Source of the DNA: Carposina sasakii
Lineage: Eukaryota > Arthropoda > Insecta > Lepidoptera > Carposinidae
Length of the DNA: 64,000 bases
Assembly: GCA_014607495.2 (NCBI GenBank)
Contig: CP053156.1
Span: forward strand, 6,262,001-6,326,000
Direction of reading: 5' to 3'
The notes under the pieces were generated by a model. That model ran no database searches. It had not been told where the DNA came from and saw only the letters and a program-made list of their open reading frames with translations. Positions 11,394-24,190 of this stretch are shown here, piece after piece (within the stretch, counting starts at the first letter, position 1; every line of letters starts with the position of its first letter). A program made the position numbers and the translations under genes.

Positions 11394-13375
11394 GTAAGTA
11401 TTGATTTCTTTCTAGTTTTTGTAACTCACATTATCAGCATACCCTTCTCTCTGTATATATTTATACAAGTTGTAACATATGAAAAGGCTATGAAAATAGC
11501 CCACTATTAATGTAGTTTTTTAATAACACGGTAATGAAATAATTATTTAAAAGATACTAATTTCAATCATTATCTTCCTGCCCTTAGATATTTCATTATA
11601 TCTTTTGAAAGTCATATTGCCAAGGATTTGCATTGTTTTACCGCCCGGCTGCCTGCCTGACGCCAACTCTCCTCGGGTTAAGCTAAGTGAATATTTTAGA
11701 ACATTAAAATATGAAAACTACATTAAAAATATAATAATCAATAATGAAAAATTAAACATTTACATATTACTTAGCACGTAAGTAGTGTAAAAACTTTTGG
11801 CATTGAAAAAAACAGAAGACCCAGAATGCAAGCCAAACTTAATCAGCAGAAAAAGTTACGCGAAAATACGATCGCGTAACAAGGTAGGAAAACCTTTTAA
11901 ATTTCCTTACGTAATAGCTGAGTTAGGGTATCTACCCTTTTTTACATAAAGTATATTTCTTTGTTACATCATGGGTTTCTGAGCTGATGCGGAGTTTTAC
12001 TAGAATACATCAGCTGCATCTCCTTCCGTGCATGTGGTAAGAGTCGACTAAGAAACTCAGGGCTTTCTCTCAGACGATGAGCTTTTACTACTGATCATTT
12101 AAACCTGGCCCCCGTGTGCTGTAACGTGACTGCAGGATCTCTTTCGTGATCTTGCAGTTCTAGCTACCCCTTTTTGGAATCAAAGCCTATAAGTATATAA
12201 ATGTACATCATGTTAATCAGCTACTAGCCGAAGCCCGCATCTGTCAATTTTAATTGAAATCGGTTCTGTGGTTTTGCGTAAATTATTCGATTTGAACGAT
12301 AAGTATTACGATACCCAAACAAAAAATACATCTAAACTGATAACTTATTTTATTGAAGTCGGTTAAAACATAAAAAGGAAAACAAAAGTTGTCAGAGGAA
12401 ATGTAACCACTGAACTTATTAACAACAAATAGGGCGACAAAGGTAAGTTTTAAAATCATTATTAGCAAGCAGGAGTACCTACGTAAAACCAAATAAAATA
12501 TCAATGTAAAAAGCGCCTTGTAATGAACTCATTATCTAAGGAAGTAAATACCAGGGTAGCATAAAAAAGGGGGATTTATATCATTTGCATTCCACTCAGA
12601 ATCTTCATCAAGCTACTAACGAAGCTCTACGACTGCACTGACCAAATTAATTCCTAGAACTTTAACATGCCCGAATTAAGCGGCCAGCGTAGCTCCTATC
12701 GGATAAGGTTGATTGAAAATTGTGTAGAGGGTTCTGTACATCATTTGTTATTTGCCCAGTGGTTGTATACTCTATGAAGTTACCCACGGGAATCCGAAAC
12801 ACTGAATTCGAATATGATATTCGGATAACACAAATATTTCTGAATAAAATAACAAATCCAGATTGCTGCCTTTTTGTGTGATCAAACAATATTATTTAAA
12901 TACACCAATATTTACATGCTCTGTCTGATATCCCTTTTTTATTCTAGCAGCAAACATTGCGCTTACTTCCAAAAGATTAACAAATATGTGTTGTGTAGGT
13001 TTTAGAAGGATAACTTTTCAGGTCTGCCAAACCTGAAGGAAAATTATGTAGGTACCCAATATTGCCAGGGATTTATCATTTGTATTTTTTATGGCTGCTG
13101 CCTGCCTGATATCAACTTTCCTTGGGCATACTAATATGACACTAACTAGCCGTAGTCCTAATTTTGTTTAGTCCCCTTTTTAAAAAAGCGTTTTCAATGA
13201 GACACAGAGAAAAAGAGACACAGATAAAGACTGTACATAATGACAGTTTTTAACAATCTTAACAATTTTACAAATTTAAAAAAAGTATTTTTGAAACAAC
13301 ACCATCAATGTAATGTGTTGGGTTTTAGAGGTTCATAGTAATTAGTGGTTTACTAATTTACTAATTTCCATAATC
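11394..13375. other. Spacer with family C and family I repeat pieces
   Basis: The stretch holds a family I piece near 11617-11700 (CTGCCTGACGCCAACTCTCC), a family C copy at about 11985-12190 and another family I piece near 13060-13130. Family I relatives are at 3940-4020 and, inverted, 24700-24790. No coding exon was recognised. Confidence 0.4.
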
Positions 13376-13790
13376 CTGAGGATGCCACGGTTGTTGGCGA
13401 AACATATGTAGATTATTTATCTAGTTTTTGATTTCGGAATGGTGCAATGTATCGTCTTGCATGCTAGGTGCTCGGGTCTGGTTTCTCATGGCGATTGTAG
13501 TTAGTGCAAGTGCCTGTTGTCGCAATTATGAGTTATCAGATCCGAGGGTCAGTGGAGGGTGTAGGGCCCGGTGGTGGGCGCACCCATAGTGAACACCATC
13601 AAGGTTTAATAATTTCGTTGCGTATTCCCAAACTCATCCTCCGGGCCAGACATCCCTATCGCATCCCAGTCGCGTCCCGGCCGCTCCTGGCATCGTCCGC
13701 TCCTGCTGTTTCATGTGATGCTAGTACTTCTTCTACAGTGTTGTGCGTTTTGTGACTAAGAAAAAGGCGAAAAAGTGGAGTTCAAGAAGA
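13376..13790 (+). repeat. Interspersed repeat family F, longest copy
   Basis: GAGGATGCCACGGTTGTTGG and CGAAACATATGTAGATTA are followed by TAGGTGCTCGGGTCTGG, then ATCAGATCCGAGGGTCAGTG and GGGCCCGGTGGTGGGCG. Inverted copies sit at about 33165-33385, 27838-27975 and 26095-26165. The 83-codon frame inside is not a gene. The family is probably transposon-derived. Confidence 0.55.
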
Positions 13791-15199
13791 ATAAGAGAGG
13801 TTTGTTTAATTTTTCGTGGCTAATTTAAATTAAATATTAGCTGGATAATTAATATTCAGTTAACATTAAATAAAATTAATTCAATTGAAACGAATCATTA
13901 GCTTCAATTTGAGCATGTTTTAAAATTCAACTAAGCTTTGTATGTACCTAGTTTACTCGTACATAAATGAAAATTTTATTATGAAATAGTTAAAATAGTT
14001 GCGCGCCTTCAAAAACAGCGATTTAGTGATTACTAGCTACCGGTGACTTTATCTGCATATACTTTAAAAAAATATACATACATATAATCACACCTTTATC
14101 CCTTACGGGGTAGGCAGAGTACCAAGGGCCGATAGAACCACATGGTGCCCTTTCTGATAAAATATTACAAAATTACAGGACAAAAAGCACCATTTAACAG
14201 ATGTATTTTTTTAACTATGACAAATTCTTTACAAGCGCGATTAAACCCACCCTGCTCCCGCGTTTATAATCATTAGTGTGATTAACCCGTGTCGTCCCAC
14301 TGCTGGGCAAAGCCTGTAATGTCTTTACCCAGCAGACCCGGCTTTTTCCTCCTACTATGTAATTAGAGGGAGCTTTACGTAATATCCGGTGCACAGACTA
14401 CCCGTAACATAGAGTTTTTGTACTCTAAGCTCTGTCATCTAGCGAAGGTTTGGATACTCATATTATATTCATAATATATGATACACTATTTTTATAACTG
14501 GATACATTATATATTTTAGTAATAAGCCATTAAGAAGCTTAACTTCCACAACTAACTTTACTATCAGAACCAAAATGTGAGCCACCATAGAGGTGGATTA
14601 AACTTAGTTGTTTAGAAATTCTCCATTCTGTCTGGAACAATAAACATGTGATTTCGTCTCAAATTTTGTTGATAGATTCTTTATACCGGGCTATATTAAT
14701 AGCTTTTCGTTTAAATTATCTTTTGTTATTCAAATGATTTGTCCAAATCCTCCATAATAAAGCAGGTCGGTAAACATACGAGTAAAGTCGTAGTGCACAA
14801 CGCGCCGGAATGCATGTTACACTCATTAAGACAATTAGGCAGCTATTTAAAGTGACCAGTTGTGAACCGAATAGCAGATGTCGACCATTACTTACTATTT
14901 ATGCATTAAATATTACTGTAACGTTAGATAAGAACCTAAAACTATTAATTGATGTCTCTTGTACATGCTTGTACTGGTGTAATGTGTTGAATGCAAAACT
15001 ATCGTGATTTGGAGAAACAATTTAGAAAATGTTTACTTACATACATTATAGAATACACACACATAGCGAGATTCTAGAAATATGGTAGTGGCTAGAACTG
15101 CAGAATCATTAAAGTGATTTCACAACCACCTTCAGTACTACAGGGACAGTTGCTAGGAAAGTAATTCTTAATCAAATTACATATTATCTCATTAGCTTC
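13791..15199. other. Spacer with repeat fragments
   Basis: Contains an inverted family E fragment (14080-14165), a piece reading GTCGTCCCACTGCTGGGCAA typical of LINE tails (14278-14345), a family B fragment (14583-14735) and an inverted family C fragment (15050-15170). No gene was recognised. Confidence 0.45.
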
Positions 15200-15463
15200 T
15201 ACAGGGTGTAACAAAAAGGGTATGTTAAGCGAAAAGCTATGTAAATAGCCCACTACAGCAAACCTATTTCCAAAATTTGAGACTCGAAATCACATGTTTA
15301 TTTTTCAAGATTGTATGAATATTCCTGAGATGTTTAAGAATTCTCCATACTATCTGGAAAAATAAACATGTGATTTTGAGTTTAAAATTTCGTAGATAGG
15401 TTCTCTATAGTGAGCTATTTACATAGCTTTTCGCTTAACATACCCTTTATGTTACACCCTGTA
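15200..15463. mobile_element. MITE family B, full copy with long inverted ends
   Basis: TACAGGGTGTAACAAAAAGG, continuing GTATGTTAAGCGAAAAGC, is the inverse of GCTTTTCGCTTAACATACCC followed by TTTATGTTACACCCTGTA. The inverted arms are over 50 bp long, and even the centre is a diverged inverted repeat (two forms of AAATAAACATGTGATTT). The whole element could fold into one long hairpin. Confidence 0.85.
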
Positions 15464-15847
15464 TAGTTGTATATCTGTTGTAGATAGATCTCAAATCGGG
15501 TTTTGGTTATTTTGTAATGCCCATTATTATTCAATGCCCATTACCTATAACAAATTCTCGGGATGTAGAAGCGCAACTCATTTATTTATATATCAGTCAG
15601 TAAACAAAGATAACAACGGTAACAATAATCAAATACGTTTTCATCCCTTGTTTTGATAAATTAGGGTACTCATAATCATCATAATTAGCCATGAGAAGTC
15701 CACTGCTGAACATAGGCCTCCCCCAACGACCTCCAATCTTTAATTTGGTAAATTGTAAAAAGAAGGAATTTGAAGATTTTCACGTAAATATGAATTAAAT
15801 GGGTAAAGGTAAGTATGAATTGAAGAGACGTGTGCACAGTTCGAACG

Positions 15848-16220
15848 CTATATTTATTTTTATTTTTATTTATTCATGACCATGGATACTGAGTCCTTCA
15901 GTCGAAATCATAAATTACAATAATAAGGTAAAAGAGATAAAGTTAAAACAAAACTAAGAAAAGTTTACAAAATAACAATACTAAATATGTTCTACAGTCC
16001 CTAATATAAATTTAAATATGGCAACATAAAACACTTCGTTTGATAATAAACACTTTGTGTGGCGGGGAACACTGATTGAGTTTTTGCGTGCGATATCACT
16101 TAACTCACTTATAAAAATAAGTCGTTGCACAGCATATTCTTGGCATTTCATAAGAAAATGCTCTATATCAGCATTATTTTCATAACAGTAAGTGCACCTG
16201 TCATCTTCGATTATATGCAT
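15848..16220 (-). mobile_element. 5'-truncated LINE, C-terminal end and 3' tail
   Basis: A minus-strand frame (16220 to 15981) starts HIIEDDRCTYCYENNADIEH and goes on to FLMKC and QR. This is the Cys-Cys-His-Cys pattern (CxxC...H...C) found at the C terminus of R1/jockey-type reverse transcriptases. It ends at a stop and runs into a 3' tail of AATAAAAATAAA repeats (15849-15877). The rest of the element is missing; the CR1-like LINE begins directly at the broken edge. Confidence 0.7.
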
Positions 16221-17151
16221 TCAAATTCAAATTCAAAATCATTTATTCAACATGAAAGCATTAACACTTGTTTGTTGATTGTCTAATTATATGTTACTTT
16301 CTATGTTCGCATCCCAAAAATGAAACCGCTACCAAACAAAAAAGGAGGTGAATTTAAACAACCCAAAAATAAATAAATCGCAAAGCTTTTGCTTTGGCAA
16401 CGGTCACCATCCCAAGGTGCGATTTGTTACGGTCTGTCAGGCATAAGTTAGCGATTCGGGGCTAATAGCCACCAACGTGGAGAATAAGAGTTAAGGTCGC
16501 CTAAAGATGAAATCCAGAAGAGCTGCTACACAGTTCTCCTTTATGGCAAAACCAACATTAGGTCTGACACACCGCATGATTATACTATTACTGTTACACT
16601 ATCTCAGTGAAGTGTCACTGCTTGAAAGAAGAAATAGCAAGAAAACTCCCAGCGACACAGTCAAAACTAAGTAACATATTAACAAAAGAATCTTACATTG
16701 GATAAGATATCAGATAGTAACACTTAACTCATTTAGTGTGTATAAATTCAATTATCATAACATAATTAATTTAAATTCATATAAATTACATACCCACTTA
16801 CACAAGTAAGTACAGGTCCATGTCAAATTTAAATTGTATAAATAAAATAAAATGTGTACACAGAGTACAAGTCAATGTCAAATAAGTATCTACTAAACTA
16901 AAAATATAAAAAAGATATATATTTGTGTACAATAGTACAAGTCGACGGTAAAATGTGAATAGAAGAGCTAACGTGTCATTCAGAACTTAAATATATAATA
17001 CCTATAGCTGGTAATAACATTAGAATGAAGAAATCACGCATGATACACTATAGCGCTTCTGGTCACATTCACCAACACATATTAACTATACCTACTAAGC
17101 TAAATATAAAAGTAAAACATAGATTGCGTAACTTGGGGATGCTAGAACAAT

Positions 17152-19980
17152 TCACTTCCATGGCTCGCTATCATTTAAATATTCTAATACTGTATAATAT
17201 TCTTTCATGCAAAGTTTTTTCTTCACAATATTTTTAAATTTACAGATAGGTAGCCCTTTGAGTGTATCTGGAAGCTTGTTGTAGAAAAGTATACATTGAC
17301 CCATGAATGATTTACTGACTTTGCGGAGACGGGACACATGAGCAACAAGTCTGTTCTTACCTCTTGTATTTATTTTGTGCACATCAGACATTTTATTAAA
17401 TTTATCTAAATTCTTATGAACGTATAATAAATTTTCATAAATATAATTCGAAGCTAAAGTCATTATATTCAATTCTTTAAATTTCTCACGTAATGTGACC
17501 CTGGACCCTAAGTTTAGAATTGCACGGACAGCTCTTTTTTGTAAGATAATATTGACTCCCAATCAGCTGCGCTTCCCCATAATAAAATACCGTATGTCAT
17601 TATACTATGGAAATAGCTAAAATAAACAATTCTAGCAGTCTCGACATCTGTCAGTAGACGAATTCTCTTAACTGCATAGGCTGCAGAACTGAGTTTCTTA
17701 CTTAGTTTTTCAATGTGAGGACCCCATTGTAATTTGGCATCCAAAGTTATGCCCAAGAAAACAGTCGAATCCACTTGATCCAGTCTCTCGTCGCCTATGT
17801 AAACATCAGATCTAACTTGTTTCACGTTGGGAGTAGAAAATTTTATTAATTTCGTTTTCCTACTATTAAGAACAAGATTATTATTACTAAACCAATATAA
17901 CACTTTAGAGAGAGCACTGTTCACCACGTCATATACGATGAGCTGCCTCTTTACTTTAAAAAGTAAGGAGGTGTCATCTGCAAACAATACTATTTCATGC
18001 TCATTACCTACAAAGTATGGCAAATCATTTATATAAATACGGAAAAGAAACGGACCAAGGATTGAACCTTGTGGGACACCTATTGTGACGCGCGATCCCG
18101 GTGATCGTTTTCCGTTCACATCTACCTTCTGAATCCTATCGTTCAAATAGGACATCAGAAGATAGAGGGCCCCACCCCGTATACCATAATGTTCTAATTT
18201 TCGAATTAAAATTTCATGGTGGACACAATCAAACGCTTTTGACAAGTCACAGAACACTCCCAGTGCGTCATGTGACTCCTCCCAAGCGTCGACAATGTGT
18301 CTTAACAACTCAACTCCCGCGTCGATAGTAGACCGCCCCTTGGTGAAGCCATACTGCTTATTGCTAAAAAGGTTGTTATTATCGAAGTGCCTGGACAATT
18401 GTTCTAAAATTAGTTTTTCAAAGATTTTACTGATTGTTGGGAGTACTGATATCGGGCGAAAATTACCTGGATCAGAAGATTCTCCTGACTTGAACAACGG
18501 AATAACTTTACTATGTTTCATTAAATCAGGAAAGACTCCTTTGTCTATACAATTATTAAAAACGCTTGCTAGCGGAGTACTTATTACATCTATTATTGAA
18601 CCTAACGTTTTCACCGATAGGCCCCATAGGTCAGCGGTTTTTTTGGAGTAGATGGATTTAAAAGTTTTAATTATATCTTTGTAGTTAACATAGGAAAATG
18701 CAAAATCCCTCTCACATGCTGTTACACTGTTTTTGAGCAAAGATGCAGCGACCTCAGGGGACGAGTTAAGGTCTTTTGTTGCTGAATGAGGTATACTGTC
18801 AAAGAAGTTTTGGAAAGCTGCGGCTACCTCAGAGTGAGATTTTATGTTAACTCCATCAATCACTAAGCTAAAGCTGGAATCTCGAACGGCATTTCTTCCG
18901 GTCTCACTGTTAATTATATTCCAAGTGGTTTTAATCTTATCGGTAGATTGTTTAATTTTATTTTTTACAAAATTTGATTTTGCGTTGTTACAAACACGTT
19001 TAAATAACTTAGAATACTGTTTGACATACTCCTTGAAGGCTGAGCTGTGGTTAAACGTTTTTTTTTTCGCTATAAAGATTATATAAACGTTCTCTGCTCT
19101 TATATATGCCAGGTGTGGCCCACTCGCTAAAAACTAAACGATTACTTATAGTAATAGATTTTGTTAAAAATACTTTATTAAACTCAGTTAATATGAGACT
19201 TAATATCGAGCTATACAATATGTTGGGATTTTCATTGTAGTGCAAGTCTTGTAATCTTCCCGTAACCTTGTCCCTAAATGATTCCATTCGATTAGATGTA
19301 ATTGGCACATAAGTTATCTTTTGTTTTGTTACCTTATGTGACTTGACTGGAAAAGAGGCTAACTGTCCCCTGTGATCTGAGTCAAAATTGTCTATTAATT
19401 TACTGTATTCGGGTTTTATATTTGTAAAAATATTATCTAAACATGTAGCAGTAGTGTCCGTAATTCTTGTTGGTTCACAAAACAAATTACATAAGTTAAA
19501 AGATTGAAATAAATTTAAAAATCTCAAGCTGGCAGAAGACCCTACTAATATGTCCGTATTGAAGTCTCCGCATATGATAATTTCTTTGCCAGAATTTATG
19601 ACTTTAGATAAAACTTCCTCCATTGTAATCGAAAAGCGGTCATAATTAGCACATGGGGGGCTGTATACACTAACAACTATGAATTGTTCAACCTCAACAC
19701 AAGCTAGTTCGGTTTCTCTTTCAACTGAGAGACTCACAATGTCTTTTCTTTCCTTACATTTAAGGTTTTTGTTTACTAATATTAAAGAGCCTCCTCTTAT
19801 GAAGTTAACCCTATTATAGGAGCTTACTATGTGGTGGTTATTGAAGTTGAACATGAGTTGATGATCCTGTAACCAGTGTTCAGTAATACAAAAAATGTCA
19901 ATGTCATAACAAGTCATGAACAACTCAACTTCTAGCTCCTTTAATGGCAAGCCTTGAATATTTTGGTGTACAATATTCAT
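17152..19980 (-). pseudogene. LINE ORF2: APE endonuclease plus reverse transcriptase, two frameshifts
   Basis: Frame 1 (19980-19051) is the endonuclease, with motifs QNIQGL, TEHWLQ, VVSVYSPP, IICGDFNTD and SDH. A run of ten A (19058-19067) shifts the frame. The conceptual protein resumes and continues through 18863-17514 with RT motifs FRPISVLPTISKIFEKLI, QYGFTKGRSTIDA, DLSKAFDCVHHEIL, GVPQGSILGPFLF and the catalytic FADD. After YGILLWGSAAD a second shift (about 17555) moves the frame to 17562-17152, where LQKRAVRAI and LREKFKELNI form the usual C-terminal part. The catalytic motifs are intact. The two breaks look like recent one-base indels or, for the A-run, possible assembly error. Confidence 0.85.
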
Positions 19981-20064
19981 ATTTAGTTTACTTTTACATT
20001 TATTGTCTGCAATATTATTTTTGCAAGAGCTGACCTCTGTTGTCTTAATGGTTAGTTTTTTGGA

Positions 20065-21654
20065 TTAGAATCCAAAGTGATAATATTTTTCCCAACATAT
20101 TGAGAAGTTAAAAAAACTATCTAGAGGAGCCAAATTTATGGCTGGAATAGACATGCGATTATGTAGCATATTTGCTACCTGTCTTAAATTATAATTAGAT
20201 AAACAATATTTATGTTTACTCATGTATGAACATTTCATTGATAAATTGATGTCCAGTAATGTAATATTTGGACAATAGTATGCCACTGTTGACATCAATT
20301 TATTTAATCTATATCTATGAGTATTTTCTGCCTGTGGCCAACCATTACTGTAGGGCAGTGTAAACAAAATTACTTTGTGAACTTTAATGTTATTTAAAAC
20401 TTGATACAATTTATCCACATCTGCCCTACAATTCAAACCTTTCCTGTTGCCAATCAGTAGTACAAGAGTTGTATTTATGGAAAATTTATACAATTTTATT
20501 TTGTTTAATATGTAGTTTAAAGGAGCATCAGGCATGCAGTAGTTTAATACTGATCCTGATGGGCATTGAAATTGGTTGATAAGCTGACCCAAACCCTTAC
20601 CTATGCTGTCAGAGAATATCACCATTTGAGGCTGAGACCGAGTGTCCTCAGAATTGGAAATACAATAGTTTTCATTATTATTATTACTTGGTGTGAGACT
20701 GTTTTTCACCGGTGTAGACAAAACGGAACCACTCTCCGACTGCACATTCAGTGTAGGTATATTGCATGAGCATGACAAAGTGCTGGACCTTGTAAGTGAT
20801 TCAAACCTCTGTTCATTATAATTACAGAGATCAATCAACTCCGTCATTGCCAGAGTGTGCTCCCGTATTTCATTTTGTGAGCTATTATATTTGTTGGTAA
20901 TGTAGTCTAAAGAGACTTGTAGACTACTTAATTCCTCCTGTAGTTGGTGAATAATGGTCTCATACTCAGTTGTTGTGCTTCTTGATGCCGCTGAAAGAGA
21001 ATCAATCTCATCAAGCAAACTGATTCTTTCTCTATTATATTTTACATTTTTTATGAATAATTTATTTTTACCCACTATTTTTTGAGTCTTTTTAATAAAT
21101 CTATTTAATTTACAGTATTTTTTAACCTTGTTCTTGCTGCAAGAATGATCATGATTATTTGTGCTGTTAATTGATTCATCACAAGTTAGATCTATGATGG
21201 TCTTGGGTGCACATTGGCTTGCAGCAGTTACCAGGTTAGGGGCGTCAGATACTAGCTCCTCATAAAGACTAACAGTCTGTGCAGTTTGCCTATCTTGTAT
21301 GACCTTTCTTAATTCTAAAATCTCATCATGAGCCGCAAGCAATTGAGATTTTTGCAATTTTATTTGTTGAAGAGCTTCTTCATATTCTGTACTATGTACA
21401 TCAAACCTATCAATTATCGCCTGTAGACAGTTTCGCTCCTCTATGGCATCTGTATATTTGTTGTCTAAGATTGACATTTCAGATTTAATTTTCTTGTTAA
21501 TATCTAATATACGAATAAATTCTTTCTCATTGTCCTCCCTTTCTCTCTGCAGTTGATCACATAGCTCCTTGGACACTTTTAACTCCTGTAAAGTTAGTTG
21601 GAGTTTATTTTGCTCCTGTTGAGCACTGGTCTTGCGGGTCAACACAGATGTCAT
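20065..21654 (-). CDS. LINE ORF1: coiled coil plus SGNH-hydrolase-like domain (529 aa)
   Basis: This is the first protein of the LINE. Residues 1 to about 260 are rich in Glu, Leu, Gln and Lys with heptad-like spacing (LQLTLQELKVSKELCDQLQR and similar stretches), fitting a coiled coil that makes ORF1 multimers. From about residue 345, VIFSDSIGKGLGQLI resembles the nucleophile block (GDS-like, DS..G) of the SGNH/esterase domain found in ORF1 of CR1/L2-type elements. VLLIGNRKG is in the place of the second block. The frame is uninterrupted. Its role in these elements (RNA or membrane association) is known only in part. Confidence 0.75.
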   Translation of the reverse strand: MTSVLTRKTSAQQEQNKLQLTLQELKVSKELCDQLQREREDNEKEFIRILDINKKIKSEMSILDNKYTDAIEERNCLQAIIDRFDVHSTEYEEALQQIKLQKSQLLAAHDEILELRKVIQDRQTAQTVSLYEELVSDAPNLVTAASQCAPKTIIDLTCDESINSTNNHDHSCSKNKVKKYCKLNRFIKKTQKIVGKNKLFIKNVKYNRERISLLDEIDSLSAASRSTTTEYETIIHQLQEELSSLQVSLDYITNKYNSSQNEIREHTLAMTELIDLCNYNEQRFESLTRSSTLSCSCNIPTLNVQSESGSVLSTPVKNSLTPSNNNNENYCISNSEDTRSQPQMVIFSDSIGKGLGQLINQFQCPSGSVLNYCMPDAPLNYILNKIKLYKFSINTTLVLLIGNRKGLNCRADVDKLYQVLNNIKVHKVILFTLPYSNGWPQAENTHRYRLNKLMSTVAYYCPNITLLDINLSMKCSYMSKHKYCLSNYNLRQVANMLHNRMSIPAINLAPLDSFFNFSICWEKYYHFGF

Positions 21655-22297
21655 TATTGACTAGTTTATATTTGATTGGCAAAAAAAGGTAATTGAATAA
21701 GGTTTAGGCAGCTGTATGACTGAGCAGAAACAAAGAGAGAACGTCCAGAAGTATGTCAACTAAGATATAAGACAAAAAAAATAATTGATTAATATTATAC
21801 ACAGACTATGTACAATTACTTACGGAGTAAATTAGGTTTGTGTATTACAAAAATAGACAGTAAAATATATCAAACCTAGATATGTTTTACAGGTTTTGTT
21901 TTAAATTTTGATTTACAATTTCACTTTTATCACTAGCAGTAGGTAGATTTAACCGGCACCGAAATTATTGGATTTATACACTTTAGCACCAATAAAAGCA
22001 CAAAATATTTTACTTATTATCTTCCTAAGCACTTATAAAACCTAAATATGTAATATTTAACAGTATTTATACAATATTTACAATTAATACGAATAAAATT
22101 ATTAAGAAAAGGTTAGATCAGCTGTCAACCATAGTGTTGCCACAAGCAGAAAAAAAAAAATTGCAGGATGTGATCTATTTAGATAAGTTGTTTAATGTTG
22201 CGTAGTACAAGTAAAAGTTGTATAAAATTTATGTAATTCACATAGATTTATAGCCATATAGTTATTTTTCTCTATGTTTATAGTTTATACCATTTTT

Positions 22298-22886
22298 AGG
22301 GTTCCGTACGTCTGAATACAAAAACGGAACCCTTATAGGATCACTCGTGTGTCTGTCCGTCCGTCGCTTACAGTCAATTATTTCCGAATCTATTAGACCG
22401 ATTAAGTTGAAATTTGGTACACATATCAATTCCTGTGACCCAAACACAGAGGTGTGACGTGAGCAGATGAAATCTGTATATGGGGGGTCATTTTTGGGGG
22501 GGAAGGGGAAAATTAAAAAAAAAAATTCTGAAAACTGCATCGTGTGGCATATCAAATGAAAGGTCTTGTTGAGAAGATCTTAAATGTATTTTTTTGTCAT
22601 TTTAAAATAAATAGTTTCCAAGTTATTCAAGAAAATAGACGAAAATTGACCATTCCCCCCCCCCCTTATCTCCGAAACTACTGAACCTAAAATTTTGAAA
22701 AAAATACAGAAATTAGTTTTCTCCTTATAGATTATAGGAAAACCTATAAGAAGTCCATGATATTAAAATAACATGGTAAATCACTCAATATTGTGCGTAC
22801 CAACTTTTTGTCAGATTTAAAAAAACATGATAGGTAACATCGTACGGAACCCTCTTCACGCGAGTTCAACTCGCACTTGTCGGCTT
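22298..22886 (+). repeat. GGGTTCCGTACG-type lepidopteran interspersed repeat
   Basis: Starts AGGGTTCCGTACGTCTGAAT, has GTGTCTGTCCGTCCGTC, and ends CGTACGGAACCCTCTTCACG with TTCAACTCGCACTTGTCGGC and a T-run. I recognise this as a repeat that is very common in moth and butterfly genomes. The GGTTCCGTACG and CGTACGGAACC words are inverted, but the ends are not simple TIRs. It carries no protein. Confidence 0.65.
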
Positions 22887-23934
22887 TTTTTTTGTTTATT
22901 TTATCCCGAAAGAAAGGCAAGGGGAACTAAGCCCATACAGCCATTGTCATTATAGCTTTCACCAATGTAACATAATTTCGCATACCTCCTTATTTGGTGA
23001 AAATGATATTATTTATTATATTACTAGCGAACACCCTCGACTTCGAGGAATTCAGGATATCCTTTCTTAACGGACGTTTCCTAATCATAATCTGCATTGT
23101 TACCAAATTCCATCTTGATTGATCTAGTAGTATTTAAGTGAGTGACCTCTTGCTTTTATACACATTAGACTGTTACATAATCTACTACAGTAGTAGTAAA
23201 TAGTAGTGCATTTGACATTATCATATATAACATAAACACAAAATGAAAGACAAACAATGATACATTCATACAAATATTTGCCCCTGCTCGTGATTCAAAA
23301 CCAAAATTACGCGGCATAAAACAGTGTGATAAAACAGTTTTCGCTGCACCACTCTTTGCACTATAAAATAATTTACAGTCTGTCAAATCGCCCAATTTAC
23401 TATAGGAAACAGATGACTATATTGTTACATATAAACATTTACCAATTCGGGCCGACAGAAACACGGACGGAAGAACCTAGTTGCTCGCCTATTACGTAGT
23501 TAGCAACCAACTCGCTGACAAAACATGCAGTTATATGTATGTGATTGATTGAAATCATTTCGACAGCTAAATAATCTTCTTTTTAAAGTAAAAAGGTATC
23601 TGGGAGTATACCATGAATTAAAATTAGAATGTTTCCATTCTGTAAGCAAAATGTTGCCTTATGAGTATGAACATTTAGCTGGTTTTGCTTCACTAATTAA
23701 AACGATCCTGCTCTGACCGTATTGACTGATAATGCATCAACGCCGCTACAAAACTAGGCACTAGAAACTTTATTTTGGCACCATAGCTTGCATTTGTGAC
23801 GTGTACAGGTCCACAAAGATTCCCACAAGAACGGAAAATAACGGGAATCCTAAAGGTTACACAGATAAAGTGGACGCTAGTAAAGAGTACAAGTAAGTAA
23901 ACCATTCAAAGGAGCTTTTAAGCGGTCTATTTTT

Positions 23935-24190
23935 ATTCTTCTCTTCTTCAGCCTATTGCAGTCCACTGCTGGACATAGGCCTCCCCCAGGGCACGCCACA
24001 AGGCTACTGCCACAGGGGGGTTTTGCGCATATTCACCACGCTGAGCACGCGGGTTGGTGACCGCAGTGTGATGATTTTGGACTATGTTGTCAAGACGGAG
24101 GCGCTGCTGACCACCTCCCGGAAACCCTTAATCGCCTCGTACGATACCCACGGGCAGGTATTACAAACTCTACTCTGCCGGCACCACGCG
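23935..24190 (-). repeat. LINE/SINE tail repeat (CAGCAGTGGACTGCAATAGG type), copy 1
   Basis: Plus-strand reading CAGCCTATTGCAGTCCACTG, then TGGACATAGGCCTCCCCCAG, TTGGTGACCGCAGTGTGATG and ATCGCCTCGTACGATACCCA. Other copies: about 35565-35760 (same orientation), 42480-42690 and 26935-27040 (opposite). The sequence matches a common lepidopteran LINE 3' region. Confidence 0.6.

Larger units (their letters stand above)
16221..22130 (-). mobile_element. CR1/L2/jockey-type non-LTR retrotransposon, near full length
   Basis: Reading on the minus strand, the element has a 5' untranslated part (about 22130-21655), ORF1 (21654-20065), an 84-nt gap, ORF2 (19980-17152) and about 930 nt of 3' untranslated sequence. 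It ends in AATGATTTTGAATTTGAATT (16221-16250), the (TTTGAA)n type of 3' end. A truncated tail of the same kind lies at about 36165-36216 on the plus strand. The 5' boundary is a guess. The 3' boundary abuts a truncated LINE of another family. ORF2 has two frame breaks, so this copy is probably not autonomous, but its decay is slight. Confidence 0.85.

Noticed and set aside
13504..13755. 83-codon plus-strand frame
   Set aside because: It lies within repeat family F, whose other copies in this window do not keep the frame.
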